A DNA stretch of 64,000 bases from Psychrobacillus psychrodurans (GTDB lineage: Bacteria; Bacillota; Bacilli; Bacillales_A; Planococcaceae), in the NCBI GenBank assembly GCA_900114885.1, contig FOUN01000001.1, positions 434,001 through 498,000 of the forward strand. Reading direction: 5' to 3'. This document shows, one piece after another, positions 37,192 to 45,802 of the stretch (positions within the stretch are counted from its first letter, which is position 1; every line of letters begins with the position of its first letter). Made by a program: the position numbers and the translations under genes. The notes beneath the pieces were generated by a model, which saw only the letters and a program-made list of their open reading frames with translations, ran no database searches and was not told the DNA's origin.

Positions 37192-38139
37192 ATGGATATT
37201 ATTTCTATCGGAGATGGTCTAATCACTTTCGATCCGGTTTCAAAAGGCCCATTACGTTTCGTCAATCAATTTGAAAGAAAAATTGGTGGAGCGGAGTTAA
37301 ATGTGCTTATCGGTTGTGCTCGTCTTGGTTTGAAAACAGGTTGGATTAGTCGTCTAGGGAAAGACGAATTTGGAAGACATATCGTCAATACTGTACGAGG
37401 TGAAGGGATAGATGTAGGAGAAGTGATTTTAGAGGAAGGTTACCCGACTTCACTTAACTTTAAAGAAGTACAAGAATCTGGGACTGGGAAGACCTTTTAC
37501 TATCGTCATAAATCACCTACGGAAACGATTACACCTGATCTTCTTCCTGTAGGTTACATAAAAAGCTCGAAAATATTGCACGTAACAGGTGTTTATCCAG
37601 CCATCAATCAAAATAATCGGGATGTCATTCTAAAAGCTATACAAATAGCAAAAGTAAATGGCGTTAAAGTGTCGTTCGATCCAAATATTCGTCTTCGTTT
37701 ATGGACAGAGGAAGAAGCACGAGAAACCATCATATCCTTTTTACCTTATGTCGACTATTTACTGGCAGGAAAGGAAGAGCTAGAACTGATTTTTCAGACT
37801 ACTAAGACGGAAGAGATTATACAAGAACTTAGCCACTACTCATTTGAAAAAATCGTGATGAAGGATGGGGAGAACGGGGCTTCTGTATTATTGGATGGAA
37901 AATGGTTTCACTCGAAAGCTCCGAAGGTTGTAAAAGTAGTGGATACAGTTGGTGCTGGAGATGGCTTTGATGCAGGTTTTTTATATGGAGTGCTTCAAAA
38001 CTGGCCGATTGAAAAAACTTTAGAATTTGCTAATACAATAGGATCTATGGTCGTTCAAGTTTCAGGAGATAATGAAGGGCTTCCCTATCTAGAAGAAGTT
38101 CAGGCAAAGTTAGGACTATTAAATGTGATTGAGAGATAG
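37192..38139 (+). CDS. kdgK: 2-keto-3-deoxygluconate kinase (PfkB family)
   Basis: 315 residues. PfkB-type sugar kinase with GGAELNVLIGCARLG near the N-terminus and the signature DTVGAGDGFDAGF (about 251-263), whose last Asp is the catalytic base. The position between kduD and kdgA fixes the substrate as KDG, giving KDPG. Ribosome site is AGAGGAAG. Confidence 0.94.
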   Translation: MDIISIGDGLITFDPVSKGPLRFVNQFERKIGGAELNVLIGCARLGLKTGWISRLGKDEFGRHIVNTVRGEGIDVGEVILEEGYPTSLNFKEVQESGTGKTFYYRHKSPTETITPDLLPVGYIKSSKILHVTGVYPAINQNNRDVILKAIQIAKVNGVKVSFDPNIRLRLWTEEEARETIISFLPYVDYLLAGKEELELIFQTTKTEEIIQELSHYSFEKIVMKDGENGASVLLDGKWFHSKAPKVVKVVDTVGAGDGFDAGFLYGVLQNWPIEKTLEFANTIGSMVVQVSGDNEGLPYLEEVQAKLGLLNVIER

Positions 38140-38171
38140 TATAAAAACATCTTTGAAAGGAACGTGATTTG

Positions 38172-38795
38172 ATGAAAATCGAACAATTAACGCAGGTTCC
38201 GATCATCCCCGTCTTAAGGAAGATTCCTTATGAAAAAAGTGATTACATTATAAATGCCTTACTCGAAGGTGGCATACGTTCTATTGAAATTACAATGGAT
38301 ACAGAACGAGCAGCCGATATTATAAATGCAGCACGTACCAAATACAGTTCCGATATTTCTATAGGTGCGGGAACTGTACTAACAGTGGGAAAAGCGAAAG
38401 AAGCAATAGCAGCTGGAGCTGAGTTTATCGTTGCTCCGAATTTTGATGAAGCTGTAGCCAAGTATGCACAAGAACAGAAAATATTCTTTGTACCTGGTGT
38501 ATTCACACCAAGTGAGATGGTCTCTGCGATTCAAGCAGGGGCTGAGATGGTAAAACTATTCCCGGCTTCTGTGTTAGGACCTCAGTTTATCAAAGATGTG
38601 AAAGGTCCCCTTAGTCACATACCAGTCATGTGTACTGGAGGTATTGACTTATCGACTGTAAAAAGCTATTTTGAAGTCGGAGCAGATGCAGTTGGAGCTG
38701 GAAGTTCTCTCGTGAAGAAAAAGTTCATTGAGGAAAACGATTGGGTTGGACTTCAAAATGAAACCAAAGAGTGGGTACAATGTGTCCCTGTGTAG
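38172..38795 (+). CDS. kdgA: KDPG/KHG aldolase, C-terminus and stop codon supplied by a repeat
   Basis: ATG 38172 is preferred over TTG 38169 by spacing to AAAGGAA. 207 residues; Schiff-base Lys K128 in VKLFPAS and catalytic Glu E40 in SIEITMD are present. It splits KDPG into pyruvate and glyceraldehyde-3-phosphate, the last step of the pathway. The final codons GTC CCT GTG TAG (V-P-V-stop) are the start of a family-1 repeat (38784-38836), so the natural C-terminus was probably replaced or shortened by the repeat. Confidence 0.94.
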   Translation: MKIEQLTQVPIIPVLRKIPYEKSDYIINALLEGGIRSIEITMDTERAADIINAARTKYSSDISIGAGTVLTVGKAKEAIAAGAEFIVAPNFDEAVAKYAQEQKIFFVPGVFTPSEMVSAIQAGAEMVKLFPASVLGPQFIKDVKGPLSHIPVMCTGGIDLSTVKSYFEVGADAVGAGSSLVKKKFIEENDWVGLQNETKEWVQCVPV

Positions 38796-38836
38796 GAAAC
38801 AATTCTACACTATTCTGATAATTGACTTCAATTCAG
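38784..38836 (+). repeat. Family-1 repeat copy overlapping the kdgA stop codon
   Basis: GTCCCTGTGTAGGAAACAAT followed by TCTACACTATTCTGATAATT and GACTTCAATTCAG. TAG at 38793-38795 inside the repeat ends kdgA. Nearly identical to the 38945 copy over 53 nt. Confidence 0.9.
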
Positions 38837-38900
38837 TATTAAATAAGATTAGCATAGACATTATAAAAAAGTTAATGTTCAAAAAGCTCAAAGATTTAAA

Positions 38901-38946
38901 AATAACTCCACTCAAGTAAATAATCTTGGGTGGAGTTATTATTTGT
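38901..38946. terminator. Terminator of the uronate operon
   Basis: Stem AATAACTCCACtCAAG / CTTGgGTGGAGTTATT (38901-38916, 38925-38940) with one T-G pair and an 8-nt loop. It lies about 105 nt beyond kdgA, between two repeat copies. Confidence 0.83.
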
Positions 38947-38997
38947 CCCTGTGTAAGAAACAATTCTACACTATTCTGATAATAGACTACAATTCTG
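38945..38997 (+). repeat. Family-1 repeat copy downstream of the uronate operon terminator
   Basis: GTCCCTGTGTAAGAAACAAT followed by TCTACACTATTCTGATAATA and GACTACAATTCTG; same orientation as kdgA. Together with the copies at 38784 and 39147 it fills much of the 38796-39181 gap, in which I see no gene. Confidence 0.88.
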
Positions 38998-39146
38998 TGT
39001 GTTATGTGTCTGGCTCATTTCGAACTAAATTGATGTGATAGAGAACAGGGAAGTTAGCACTATGGCATTAATATATATTTAATAGTACTTATTGATGAAA
39101 GTGAAGCAAAATCCCTGCGCAACGAATTGAATAATGCTAATTGTGT

Positions 39147-39179
39147 CTTACACAGGGACAGTTTACAGGGACAGTTTAC
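39147..39179 (-). repeat. Family-1 repeat copy, inverted, at the 3' end of the CMD gene
   Basis: Read on the minus strand it contains two short tandem copies of ACTGTCCCTGT, the second continuing into GTAAGACAC. It starts 2 nt after the stop codon of the minus-strand CMD gene, so its orientation follows that gene. Confidence 0.78.
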
Positions 39180-39181
39180 TC

Positions 39182-39553
39182 CTATGCCCCATCGAAAATC
39201 TCCCCAGCAATTCCCATTGCGTGAACAGCTTTTGGAAAACCAACATATCCGGCACAGTGAATGATAATCTCAATAATTTCTTCTTTTGACAGACCTACAT
39301 TTAATGCTGCTTGCAAGTGAACTCTGAGCTGATCGAATGCACCCTGGGTGATAAGCGTTGTGAGTGTAATGATTTCTCTTTGTGAGTAGGAAAGCGTATT
39401 TCTAGAGTAGAGATCTCCAAAGCCAAAGGACACAATCATCTCCCAAAGGTCAGGTGATATATTTTTGATTCCTTCCATACCATTTCGGACATCTTGTGAA
39501 AATAATTCTTCCATTGCATCTAAACCGGCTTCGTAACGCTTGTTATTTTCCAT
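39182..39553 (-). CDS. Carboxymuconolactone decarboxylase (CMD) family protein
   Basis: ATG 39553 has GGGGAGG 7 nt upstream; 123 residues. The CMD core is present (RNTLSYSQREIITLTTL, then IIHCAGYVGFPKAVHAM); the single Cys in IHCAGY and the following His positions fit the family, but the CxxC of AhpD-type peroxidases is absent. It directly follows the TPP-enzyme gene (1 nt apart). Possible role: decarboxylase or redox partner for the TPP enzyme's product; not determinable from sequence. Confidence 0.88.
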   Translation of the reverse strand: MENNKRYEAGLDAMEELFSQDVRNGMEGIKNISPDLWEMIVSFGFGDLYSRNTLSYSQREIITLTTLITQGAFDQLRVHLQAALNVGLSKEEIIEIIIHCAGYVGFPKAVHAMGIAGEIFDGA

Positions 39554-39554
39554 A

Positions 39555-41189
39555 TTATTGCCTCCCCATAGTTGGTGGAATTTCATGTTCATCTACTAAT
39601 ACTTCAATCACTATCGGTTTGTTCGTTACTTCTATCTTATGTAACGCCTCTTTTATACTATCGGTTAATTCAGTAGAGTTATAACATGTAAATGCTTCTA
39701 ATCCCATAGACTCAGCAAATTTAGTAACATTGAGCGGAGTTTCATACACACCGCCAATAGATGAGCCAATCATTTTTTGCATTCCTTTTTCCACCATATC
39801 CAATCGTCCATTATTCAAAACAATAAATAGGACTGGGGAGTTATAATTATATGCCGTAGAAAGCTCCGTACCATGCATAAACATGCAACCATCCCCAACT
39901 AAACACACAATTGTTTCTTCTGGGGCTGCTAGCTTAGCACCTATGGAATAGCCAATACCATTACCCATTGCACCAAAAATATCATCAAAAAAGAAAGTTC
40001 CGGGTTTATAAATGTCAAAGTACTTAATCCCGTAAAAAGAGTGGCTGCCATCATCTCCGAAAATAATCGCATCCTCTGGAAGTGCATACCGCATTGCCCT
40101 TAATACTTGGACTGCAGAGATTCGCTCGCCTGGATTATTATCCTGAAGTGGGATCACCTCGATTGGCGCTAAAAATGCTGAACTATCTGTTTTAGGTATA
40201 TCCTTTAAGATAACTTTCAGATTCCCTTTTATATCACCAAGAACTGGAGTAGTTGGAACTGGAATCGATTTCCCGATAAACGTTGGATCATAGTCGAAGT
40301 GTATGATGTGTTCGGGATACATCCCTTCAGATAATCCGGCAATGGACATATCACTTAATCTTGAACCAATTACAAGGAGTAGGTCAACATTCTCCTGAAA
40401 GTATGCGGTCGCTTCGTCTGTACCACCCAATCCGAATGCTCCTAATGAAAGTATATGACTGGAAGGAAATACTCCTTTTCCTCCTGGAGTTGTAATGACA
40501 GGGATGTTCCAATGTTCCGCAAGATGCTGTACTTCATCATAGGCTTTACTTGAATGAACACCTTTTCCTAAAAATAGAAGAGGACGTTTTGCCAGGTTTA
40601 ATCTATCGATTACTTCGTTTGTTATAGGTGATATCATTTCATAAGACAATGGTAAATCTAGTTGGAATGGTTCAATCTGTTCCAACAAAATATCAAATGG
40701 AATAGACAGATGCACAGGTCCTTTTACACCGGACATAGCTTTTTCTAGCGAATGCTGAAGAAATGGTTGTAGCATATCGCCTCGTTCTACTCTTGCACTA
40801 AACTTTGTAACAGATCTGAACATATCTACAAGATCAGCTCCGAATAGACTGGAGTCCTGACCCATTGCTTTACCAGTATCTTCCATCGAGGGATGTCCTG
40901 TGATAATTAATAGTGGTAGATTAGAGGCCTTTGCTTGACCGGCTGCAGTGATCAGGTTAGTACCACCAGGTCCAGAAGTACCAACTGCGACCCCGATTTT
41001 CTGATTCATTAGGGCATAACCGGTAGCTTCAAAACCTGCTGCTGCTTCATGTTTACTTAATACAAATTCTAAATCATGGTGTAATATCTCGAATAATATA
41101 GGTGATACTGCCTTTCCCGGAATGCCAAAAATATGATGAATTCCCCAGTGTTTAAAATTCGCTACTAATACGGCAGAAGTCGTCTGCAT
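39555..41189 (-). CDS. Thiamine-pyrophosphate enzyme, acetolactate synthase-like
   Basis: 544 residues with AGGAGAG 8 nt upstream. Three-domain TPP-enzyme architecture: PYR domain (about 1-165) with the TPP-activating Glu E48 in SKHEAAAGFEA, central domain (about 190-330) and PP domain (about 360-540) with GDGCMFMHGTEL ending in LNNGRLDM, the GDG-to-NN cofactor motif. It is in the acetolactate synthase/benzoylformate decarboxylase group, but lacks a small regulatory subunit nearby. Co-transcription with the GGDEF-EAL gene upstream and the CMD gene downstream is likely. Confidence 0.87.
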   Translation of the reverse strand: MQTTSAVLVANFKHWGIHHIFGIPGKAVSPILFEILHHDLEFVLSKHEAAAGFEATGYALMNQKIGVAVGTSGPGGTNLITAAGQAKASNLPLLIITGHPSMEDTGKAMGQDSSLFGADLVDMFRSVTKFSARVERGDMLQPFLQHSLEKAMSGVKGPVHLSIPFDILLEQIEPFQLDLPLSYEMISPITNEVIDRLNLAKRPLLFLGKGVHSSKAYDEVQHLAEHWNIPVITTPGGKGVFPSSHILSLGAFGLGGTDEATAYFQENVDLLLVIGSRLSDMSIAGLSEGMYPEHIIHFDYDPTFIGKSIPVPTTPVLGDIKGNLKVILKDIPKTDSSAFLAPIEVIPLQDNNPGERISAVQVLRAMRYALPEDAIIFGDDGSHSFYGIKYFDIYKPGTFFFDDIFGAMGNGIGYSIGAKLAAPEETIVCLVGDGCMFMHGTELSTAYNYNSPVLFIVLNNGRLDMVEKGMQKMIGSSIGGVYETPLNVTKFAESMGLEAFTCYNSTELTDSIKEALHKIEVTNKPIVIEVLVDEHEIPPTMGRQ

Positions 41190-41208
41190 GCTGTCATCTC
41201 TCCTATGA

Positions 41209-43434
41209 TCAATGTTGTTCTAGATAAATTTTCTCAATTTCATATGCAGGAAGTGGTTTACTAAAGTAATAACCCTGTGAAATATCACAATGATGACTTT
41301 TTAGGAAATCAAGCTGTTCCTGTGTTTCCACTCCTTCTGCAATTACCTCCTTACGAAGATTGTGAGCTAACGTAATGATTGCATTTACAATGATGGCATC
41401 CTTTTCATTGTTCATAATTTCACTTACGAAGGATTTGTCAATTTTAATATAGTCAATCGGAAAATTTTTAAGATAATTGAGCGAGCTATATCCCGTTCCA
41501 AAATCATCAATACTGATACCAATGCCAAGTGCTTTTAGCTGTTCTAATACTTGAATGGAGTATTCGTATTCCATTGCCATATACTCGGTAATTTCAACGA
41601 CAACATAAGCTGGATCAATAGCTGTACGTTCCAACATTTCTTCCATAAATGCTAAAAGATCTCTTGTAAGAAATTGTTGTGTGGAAAGATTAACGGACAT
41701 TTTTACTGGGGTCATACCATTATCTTGCCATTTTTTGTTTTGAGAACAGGCCTCATTGATGACCCACTCACCAATTTGGGTGATTAATCCATTTTCTTCT
41801 GCCAGTTTTATAAACTTTCCAGGAGGTATTAGACCTAGTGTAGGGTGCTGCCAGCGTATCAATGCCTCAAAACCAACTAATTTACCAGTATCGTTATTAA
41901 TTTGGGGCTGATAATGCAGTACAAATTCATCATTATCCAATGCTCTTCTTAAATCGACCTCTAGCATATATTCGTCCATCATTACATCCAATAATTCTGA
42001 TGAATGAACGACGTAGCGATTTTTACCCTCTGATTTTGCTTGATACATCGCATTATCAGCGTAGACCATGAGTTGTTCCATTGAAATTGGAGAGTCGGGA
42101 TAAATAGCCACCCCAATACTGGCTGTTGTATGTAACTCTTTTCCACTAACATAAAAAGGTTGCTGAAACAGCTGAATTATCTCTTCTGCTTTTTTCATGA
42201 CATAATCAATATCAACAAAATCCTTCAGTAGAAAGACGAATTCATCCCCACCCATTCGAGCAAGTATATCGTTCTCACCAAGAGAACTACATAAACGTTT
42301 GCTTACCTCGATTAAGAATTTATCTCCATAAGAATGACTAAAGTTATCATTAATGATTTTAAAGCGATCCAAATCTATGAATAAAACAGCCAAGGTACGT
42401 TGCTGACCATCGTGTATTTGTTGGATAATGGCTTCTAATTCTTTTTTTATATGTCTCCTGTTCGATAGATTCGTTAAATCATCATGATAAGCCAAATAAT
42501 TATATTTTTCCTGTAGCAAGTAGCGATCAGTGATGTCTCTGAACTGACCAAAGGCACCAATCATTTTATCTTCTTCATAAATTGGCTGTGCGTCAAAGAG
42601 ACAAACAATGAGGTTACCCGTGTCACCTTTAAACTTTATTTCCTCATTTTTAACTATTTCCCCTTGTTCCAGTACCTTTTTAAAATATTCTCCCGTTAAA
42701 TGAGATTCACGAATATTTCTACCCACAACATCTTCTCTGCTGTTATTCGAAATTTGTTCGGCGAAACTATTAAACTCGGTCGTGATTCCTTTCTCATCCG
42801 TAATAACAATGCCATTTCTTGTTCTACTTAACATAATCTGATTCATAATGTTAAGCTTCTTATTTTGTTTTCTTAATAATAGTTCCCTTTCAATTGAATC
42901 AATCACCTGAGCTAACATTGTTAAGAAAAGTGTATTTTGAAATTGAATAGGCATCATGATAGATACGCTACCGAGCAAGTTATTGTTATCCGTATAGTGA
43001 AATGCTGTTCCGTAACAAGCAATCTCATGAAGAAATGTGTGATAATGTTGTTCACCAATCAAGCTAATTGGGTGTCTTTGCTGCAATGATAAACTTACAA
43101 CATTTGTACCTGTATCTTCTTGAACAAACAGGCTGCCAGGTTTGATTCCGAATTGTTCAATGGTAGACTTGATGGTTTCATCCCCTTCGATTTCCAGAAG
43201 GTAACCAGTCGCATCCGAGACTACAACTAGAATGGGTGTGCCTTTTAAGGAATCTAGTAGCTTATTTGAGAAAAAACGCACAACTGATAGTATTTCACTA
43301 TAATACTTTCTCTTTGCTGCAAACTGTTCTTCATCTAAAAACCTCTTTGGTCTCGATATCTCATTCGGATCCATTCCGGCATCTATGCATGCTCTCTTAG
43401 ACTCTGTAATGTAGTATGGTTCCGTTGTATCCAT
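41209..43434 (-). CDS. GAF-like/PAS/GGDEF/EAL cyclic-di-GMP signalling protein
   Basis: 741 residues, no membrane helix. The N-terminal sensor (about 1-200) resembles the GAF-type input of AcoR-like activators (VVVSDATGYLLEIEGDE). A PAS domain (about 205-320) follows. The GGDEF domain (about 335-490) has an intact RMGGDEF (near 395), but the inhibitory I-site is lost: the expected RxxD reads GEND. The EAL domain (about 505-740) has FEALIRW (near 522), DDFGTGYSSL and IAEGVET, so phosphodiesterase residues look intact. It may make or break c-di-GMP depending on the sensed signal. It heads an operon with the TPP enzyme 19 nt downstream. Confidence 0.93.
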   Translation of the reverse strand: MDTTEPYYITESKRACIDAGMDPNEISRPKRFLDEEQFAAKRKYYSEILSVVRFFSNKLLDSLKGTPILVVVSDATGYLLEIEGDETIKSTIEQFGIKPGSLFVQEDTGTNVVSLSLQQRHPISLIGEQHYHTFLHEIACYGTAFHYTDNNNLLGSVSIMMPIQFQNTLFLTMLAQVIDSIERELLLRKQNKKLNIMNQIMLSRTRNGIVITDEKGITTEFNSFAEQISNNSREDVVGRNIRESHLTGEYFKKVLEQGEIVKNEEIKFKGDTGNLIVCLFDAQPIYEEDKMIGAFGQFRDITDRYLLQEKYNYLAYHDDLTNLSNRRHIKKELEAIIQQIHDGQQRTLAVLFIDLDRFKIINDNFSHSYGDKFLIEVSKRLCSSLGENDILARMGGDEFVFLLKDFVDIDYVMKKAEEIIQLFQQPFYVSGKELHTTASIGVAIYPDSPISMEQLMVYADNAMYQAKSEGKNRYVVHSSELLDVMMDEYMLEVDLRRALDNDEFVLHYQPQINNDTGKLVGFEALIRWQHPTLGLIPPGKFIKLAEENGLITQIGEWVINEACSQNKKWQDNGMTPVKMSVNLSTQQFLTRDLLAFMEEMLERTAIDPAYVVVEITEYMAMEYEYSIQVLEQLKALGIGISIDDFGTGYSSLNYLKNFPIDYIKIDKSFVSEIMNNEKDAIIVNAIITLAHNLRKEVIAEGVETQEQLDFLKSHHCDISQGYYFSKPLPAYEIEKIYLEQH

Positions 43435-43926
43435 GTTCTCCTCCTAAAAAGTTTATATTATATATATCCTAATTTATTTGGGTCAAATTATTAATAAATT
43501 GATAAATGAAAAAATATATGCTTATGCTTTTCTTATAAAAAAGCGAAAAAAAAGAATCCGTTTCTGCTAAGGTTAAGTCTTTACAAATTAACCAGTAGAA
43601 AGAATTCCAACATACTAATTTTACAGCAAATTGTTGTTAATTTCAAACTAATAGACTGTTATCTATTTGTCGAAAAGCCATAACCTTATTTGCAAGCATA
43701 ATAAAGAGAACTATTGGGAGTTTATTATAAACACTAATAGTTCTCTTTATTACTCGTATAGTAGGTAAATATATACCGTGTTCTTAAAATAATTCGAAAT
43801 TAGACTGAAACCAGACATCCTTAAAACTTTGGTCAGTTTTAACTGTATTTCCCCACAATACGTAACGTTCCAGAGACTAAAGCATAACGTTTACTCCGCT
43901 ACAATCTTTTAAGTAGTCATTAGATT
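43435..43926. other. 492-bp intergenic region between divergent genes
   Basis: AT-rich DNA carrying the start side of the GGDEF-EAL gene, a strong hairpin at 43699-43752, and the upstream region of the sigma-like gene. I find no ORF with a ribosome site. Confidence 0.5.
43699..43752. terminator. Orphan hairpin related to the 4641 terminator
   Basis: Perfect 17-bp stem (43699-43715 with 43736-43752) including GAGAACTATT / AATAGTTCTC. Arms and loop (GGGAGTTTATTATAAACACT) resemble the adhesin terminator at 4641-4680 (AGTAGTTTACGACAAACACT). No gene ends just before it on either strand, so it may be the tail of a lost gene copy. Confidence 0.7.
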
Positions 43927-44004
43927 TTGCATAAGAAGTTAATTATTCTTAGGCTACCTAGGAATAAACGAATCGTGCATGACTCAAAAAGGAACTTAGC
44001 GTTG

Positions 44005-44484
44005 ATGGAATTTGAATATGTATTGGAGCAATTTGAGCCGATGATTTCTGCTTGCATTCGGAAGCTAAGCATATATAAAAACCATGAGTTATATAGACAG
44101 GCAGGTAGAATTGCTTTATGGAAGGCATGGGTGAGGTTCGATGTGGAAAAGGGAGATTTTGCACCTTATGCGTACCGCTCGATTTACGGTGGAATGCTCG
44201 ATGAATTAAAACGAGAAAAACGTCAGGAAGAGCAAGTCGACACTGTGGAGGATGAAAAATTGGCATTTTTACTTGAACAATCTCTTGAAACAAGCTTATT
44301 TCGGGAGGATTTGGAAATAGCAATTGAATCATTGTATGCAAAAGAGCGAGAGCTTTTGATGTGGATTTTCGTGGAAGGGATCTCGCTGCAGCAGGCCGCA
44401 ACGAGAGCTGGCATAACAATACCAGGTATTAAAAAGAGACGAGAAAGAATGCTTGCAAAATTGAGAGTACGTATTGAAAAATAG
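44005..44484 (+). CDS. Small sigma-70-like RNA polymerase sigma factor
   Basis: I place the start at ATG 44005 (MEFEYVLEQFEPMI), with AAGGAAC about 10 nt upstream; a TTG at 43927 would add 26 residues without a ribosome site. 159 residues: region 2 (about 10-75) with HELYRQAGRIALWKAWVRFD and YAYRSIYGGMLDELKRE, read as LYRQAGRIALWKAW and AYRSIYGGMLDELKR, and region 4 (about 110-155) with an HTH around ISLQQAATRAGITIPGIKKR. It resembles competence-type small sigma factors such as SigH of Staphylococcus or ComX. comK is the next gene, which strengthens that reading. Confidence 0.85.
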   Translation: MEFEYVLEQFEPMISACIRKLSIYKNHELYRQAGRIALWKAWVRFDVEKGDFAPYAYRSIYGGMLDELKREKRQEEQVDTVEDEKLAFLLEQSLETSLFREDLEIAIESLYAKERELLMWIFVEGISLQQAATRAGITIPGIKKRRERMLAKLRVRIEK

Positions 44485-44497
44485 GATTTAAAGTTTT

Positions 44498-44537
44498 TAC
44501 CGGGAGAGTGATCTTCGACACTTCTCGGTATTTTTTT
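44498..44537 (+). terminator. Terminator of the sigma-factor gene
   Basis: Stem TACCGGGAGAGTG / CACTTCTCGGTA with a small bulge, 7-nt loop and seven T. Confidence 0.85.
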
Positions 44538-44731
44538 CAGTTACTTTATACCAAACGGACAGAAAATGTTTTTCTAATATAGGACCAAATTCTAAATAAT
44601 ATTTTACTAAAAGGGGTAATTAGGAATTATTTTTAAAATATTGCATATATTTAGGAAATTTAGACTAGTATGTTATATTGTAATTTGATAGGATGTACTT
44701 ACAGGGAGGGGACAAAAAAGGGGGATATACG

Positions 44732-45199
44732 GTGAAAGATATTAAAAATAGTTCTGGATTGATTGATAACCAAACATTAATAATTGAGCCTGTTTTTAAA
44801 GATAAGGTGAAGACGCGAATCGTGACGACCCATGGAACTTATTATTCAGAAGAGAGTACATTGAACTTACTTGAAGGTGCATGTAATCGATTTGCATCTA
44901 CATTGGAGGGACGTTTGAAAGCAACGAAAAAGTTAATGAATTATTCGGTAAAGACACCGTTGCTCATAGAGCCAAATGATTTCGGTGCTTTTCCAACGAT
45001 GTCCTATAGGAATCCGGAGTGTGTTTGGATATTTAATCACCCTTTTTATGTGGTTGAGTTAAGCAAAGGGATGTCAGTCATCCATTTTCTTAATGGAATC
45101 TCTGTCACTGTAAATGCTTCCAAGCATGTATTGTTAAAACAACATCAAAGACTACACACCTCGTTAAATATATATGGTATGTACCATCGAAAAAAATAG
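44732..45199 (+). CDS. comK: Competence transcription factor ComK
   Basis: I choose GTG 44732, 6 nt after AAGGGGGAT; an in-frame ATG at 44693 would add 13 residues (MYLQGGDKKGGYT) that read like translated ribosome-site sequence. 155 residues matching ComK along its length: NQTLIIEPVF, SSLEGR-like STLEGRLKATKKLM, PLLIEPN, FPTMSYRNPECVWIFNH and FLNGISVTVNAS. The C-terminal degradation/MecA-binding tail of the Bacillus subtilis protein appears short here. ComK activates DNA-uptake genes by binding AT-rich K-boxes. Own terminator at 45313. Confidence 0.9.
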   Translation: MKDIKNSSGLIDNQTLIIEPVFKDKVKTRIVTTHGTYYSEESTLNLLEGACNRFASTLEGRLKATKKLMNYSVKTPLLIEPNDFGAFPTMSYRNPECVWIFNHPFYVVELSKGMSVIHFLNGISVTVNASKHVLLKQHQRLHTSLNIYGMYHRKK

Positions 45200-45312
45200 G
45201 TACATAGGGAACATATTGTATAAGGTTTCTTTTGTTTATGTAACTTGAAACTAGTTAATTGGCATTGAAGTGTACAAAAATATTGTCTCCTAACTAAATA
45301 TTTAATAGTGTG

Positions 45313-45344
45313 GCGTCTGAAGATACTTTTCAGATGCTTTTTTT
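45313..45344 (+). terminator. Terminator of comK
   Basis: 9-bp stem GCGTCTGAA / TTCAGATGC with one G-T pair, 7-nt loop and seven T (45313-45344), about 115 nt after the comK stop. Confidence 0.88.
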
Positions 45345-45802
45345 GAGTGATAGGAAATTATATAAAAATTTCCTGAGAAATCTGAGTAAAATGCATTAAC
45401 CTGTTTCTTAAAGTTGTAGTAGGGAGAAGGACAGACAAATGCCATAAGATTACCGAGAAAAGACCAGTTGCACTAAAAACGATCGGGATCTTATAGGATA
45501 AGCCTTTCCAGAGCCAGAGCACTTCGAAAACGTTAGATACAAGTTTTGAATTATAAGGATCGGGCGTCTATTTACCCAGTTTTTCTTTGACAGCTCTCTT
45601 ATATGAACTATCTAAAGATTTTTACAAATCTCGTTCCATTTAATAACGGAAGGGATTTTAAGTGTGTCGCTTAAACTTAACCTTATTTACGAAATTATTA
45701 CAATATTCTTGTTGTAATAGGCTGTTTTTTCCATTATCTTTAAGGAAGGGGCTTATGAAAATTAAGCTGGGAGAATATAATCTATCAAACGGGAGTGACA
45801 GG
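45345..45802. other. Long leader/intergenic region before the nucleotidase gene
   Basis: About 450 bp without a supported gene. It holds an 8-bp hairpin AGGAAATT / AATTTCCT (45352-45374) and a somewhat GC-richer stretch (45420-45570) with short self-complementary pieces such as GATCTTATA and TATAAGGATC. I compared it by eye with common riboswitch consensus elements and found no match. Confidence 0.4.

Noticed and set aside
38728-38919. 63-codon open frame across the kdgA end
   Set aside because: Lies in another frame of kdgA and then in a repeat copy and terminator arm; no ribosome site.
43958-44419. 153-codon open frame on the minus strand of the sigma-factor gene
   Set aside because: Overlaps a convincing sigma-70-like gene on the other strand and shows no recognisable domain or start signal.
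45420-45600. Possible riboswitch or structured leader before the nucleotidase
   Set aside because: I compared it by eye with c-di-GMP, purine, PreQ1 and ykkC-type consensus elements and saw no match; only short scattered complementarities.
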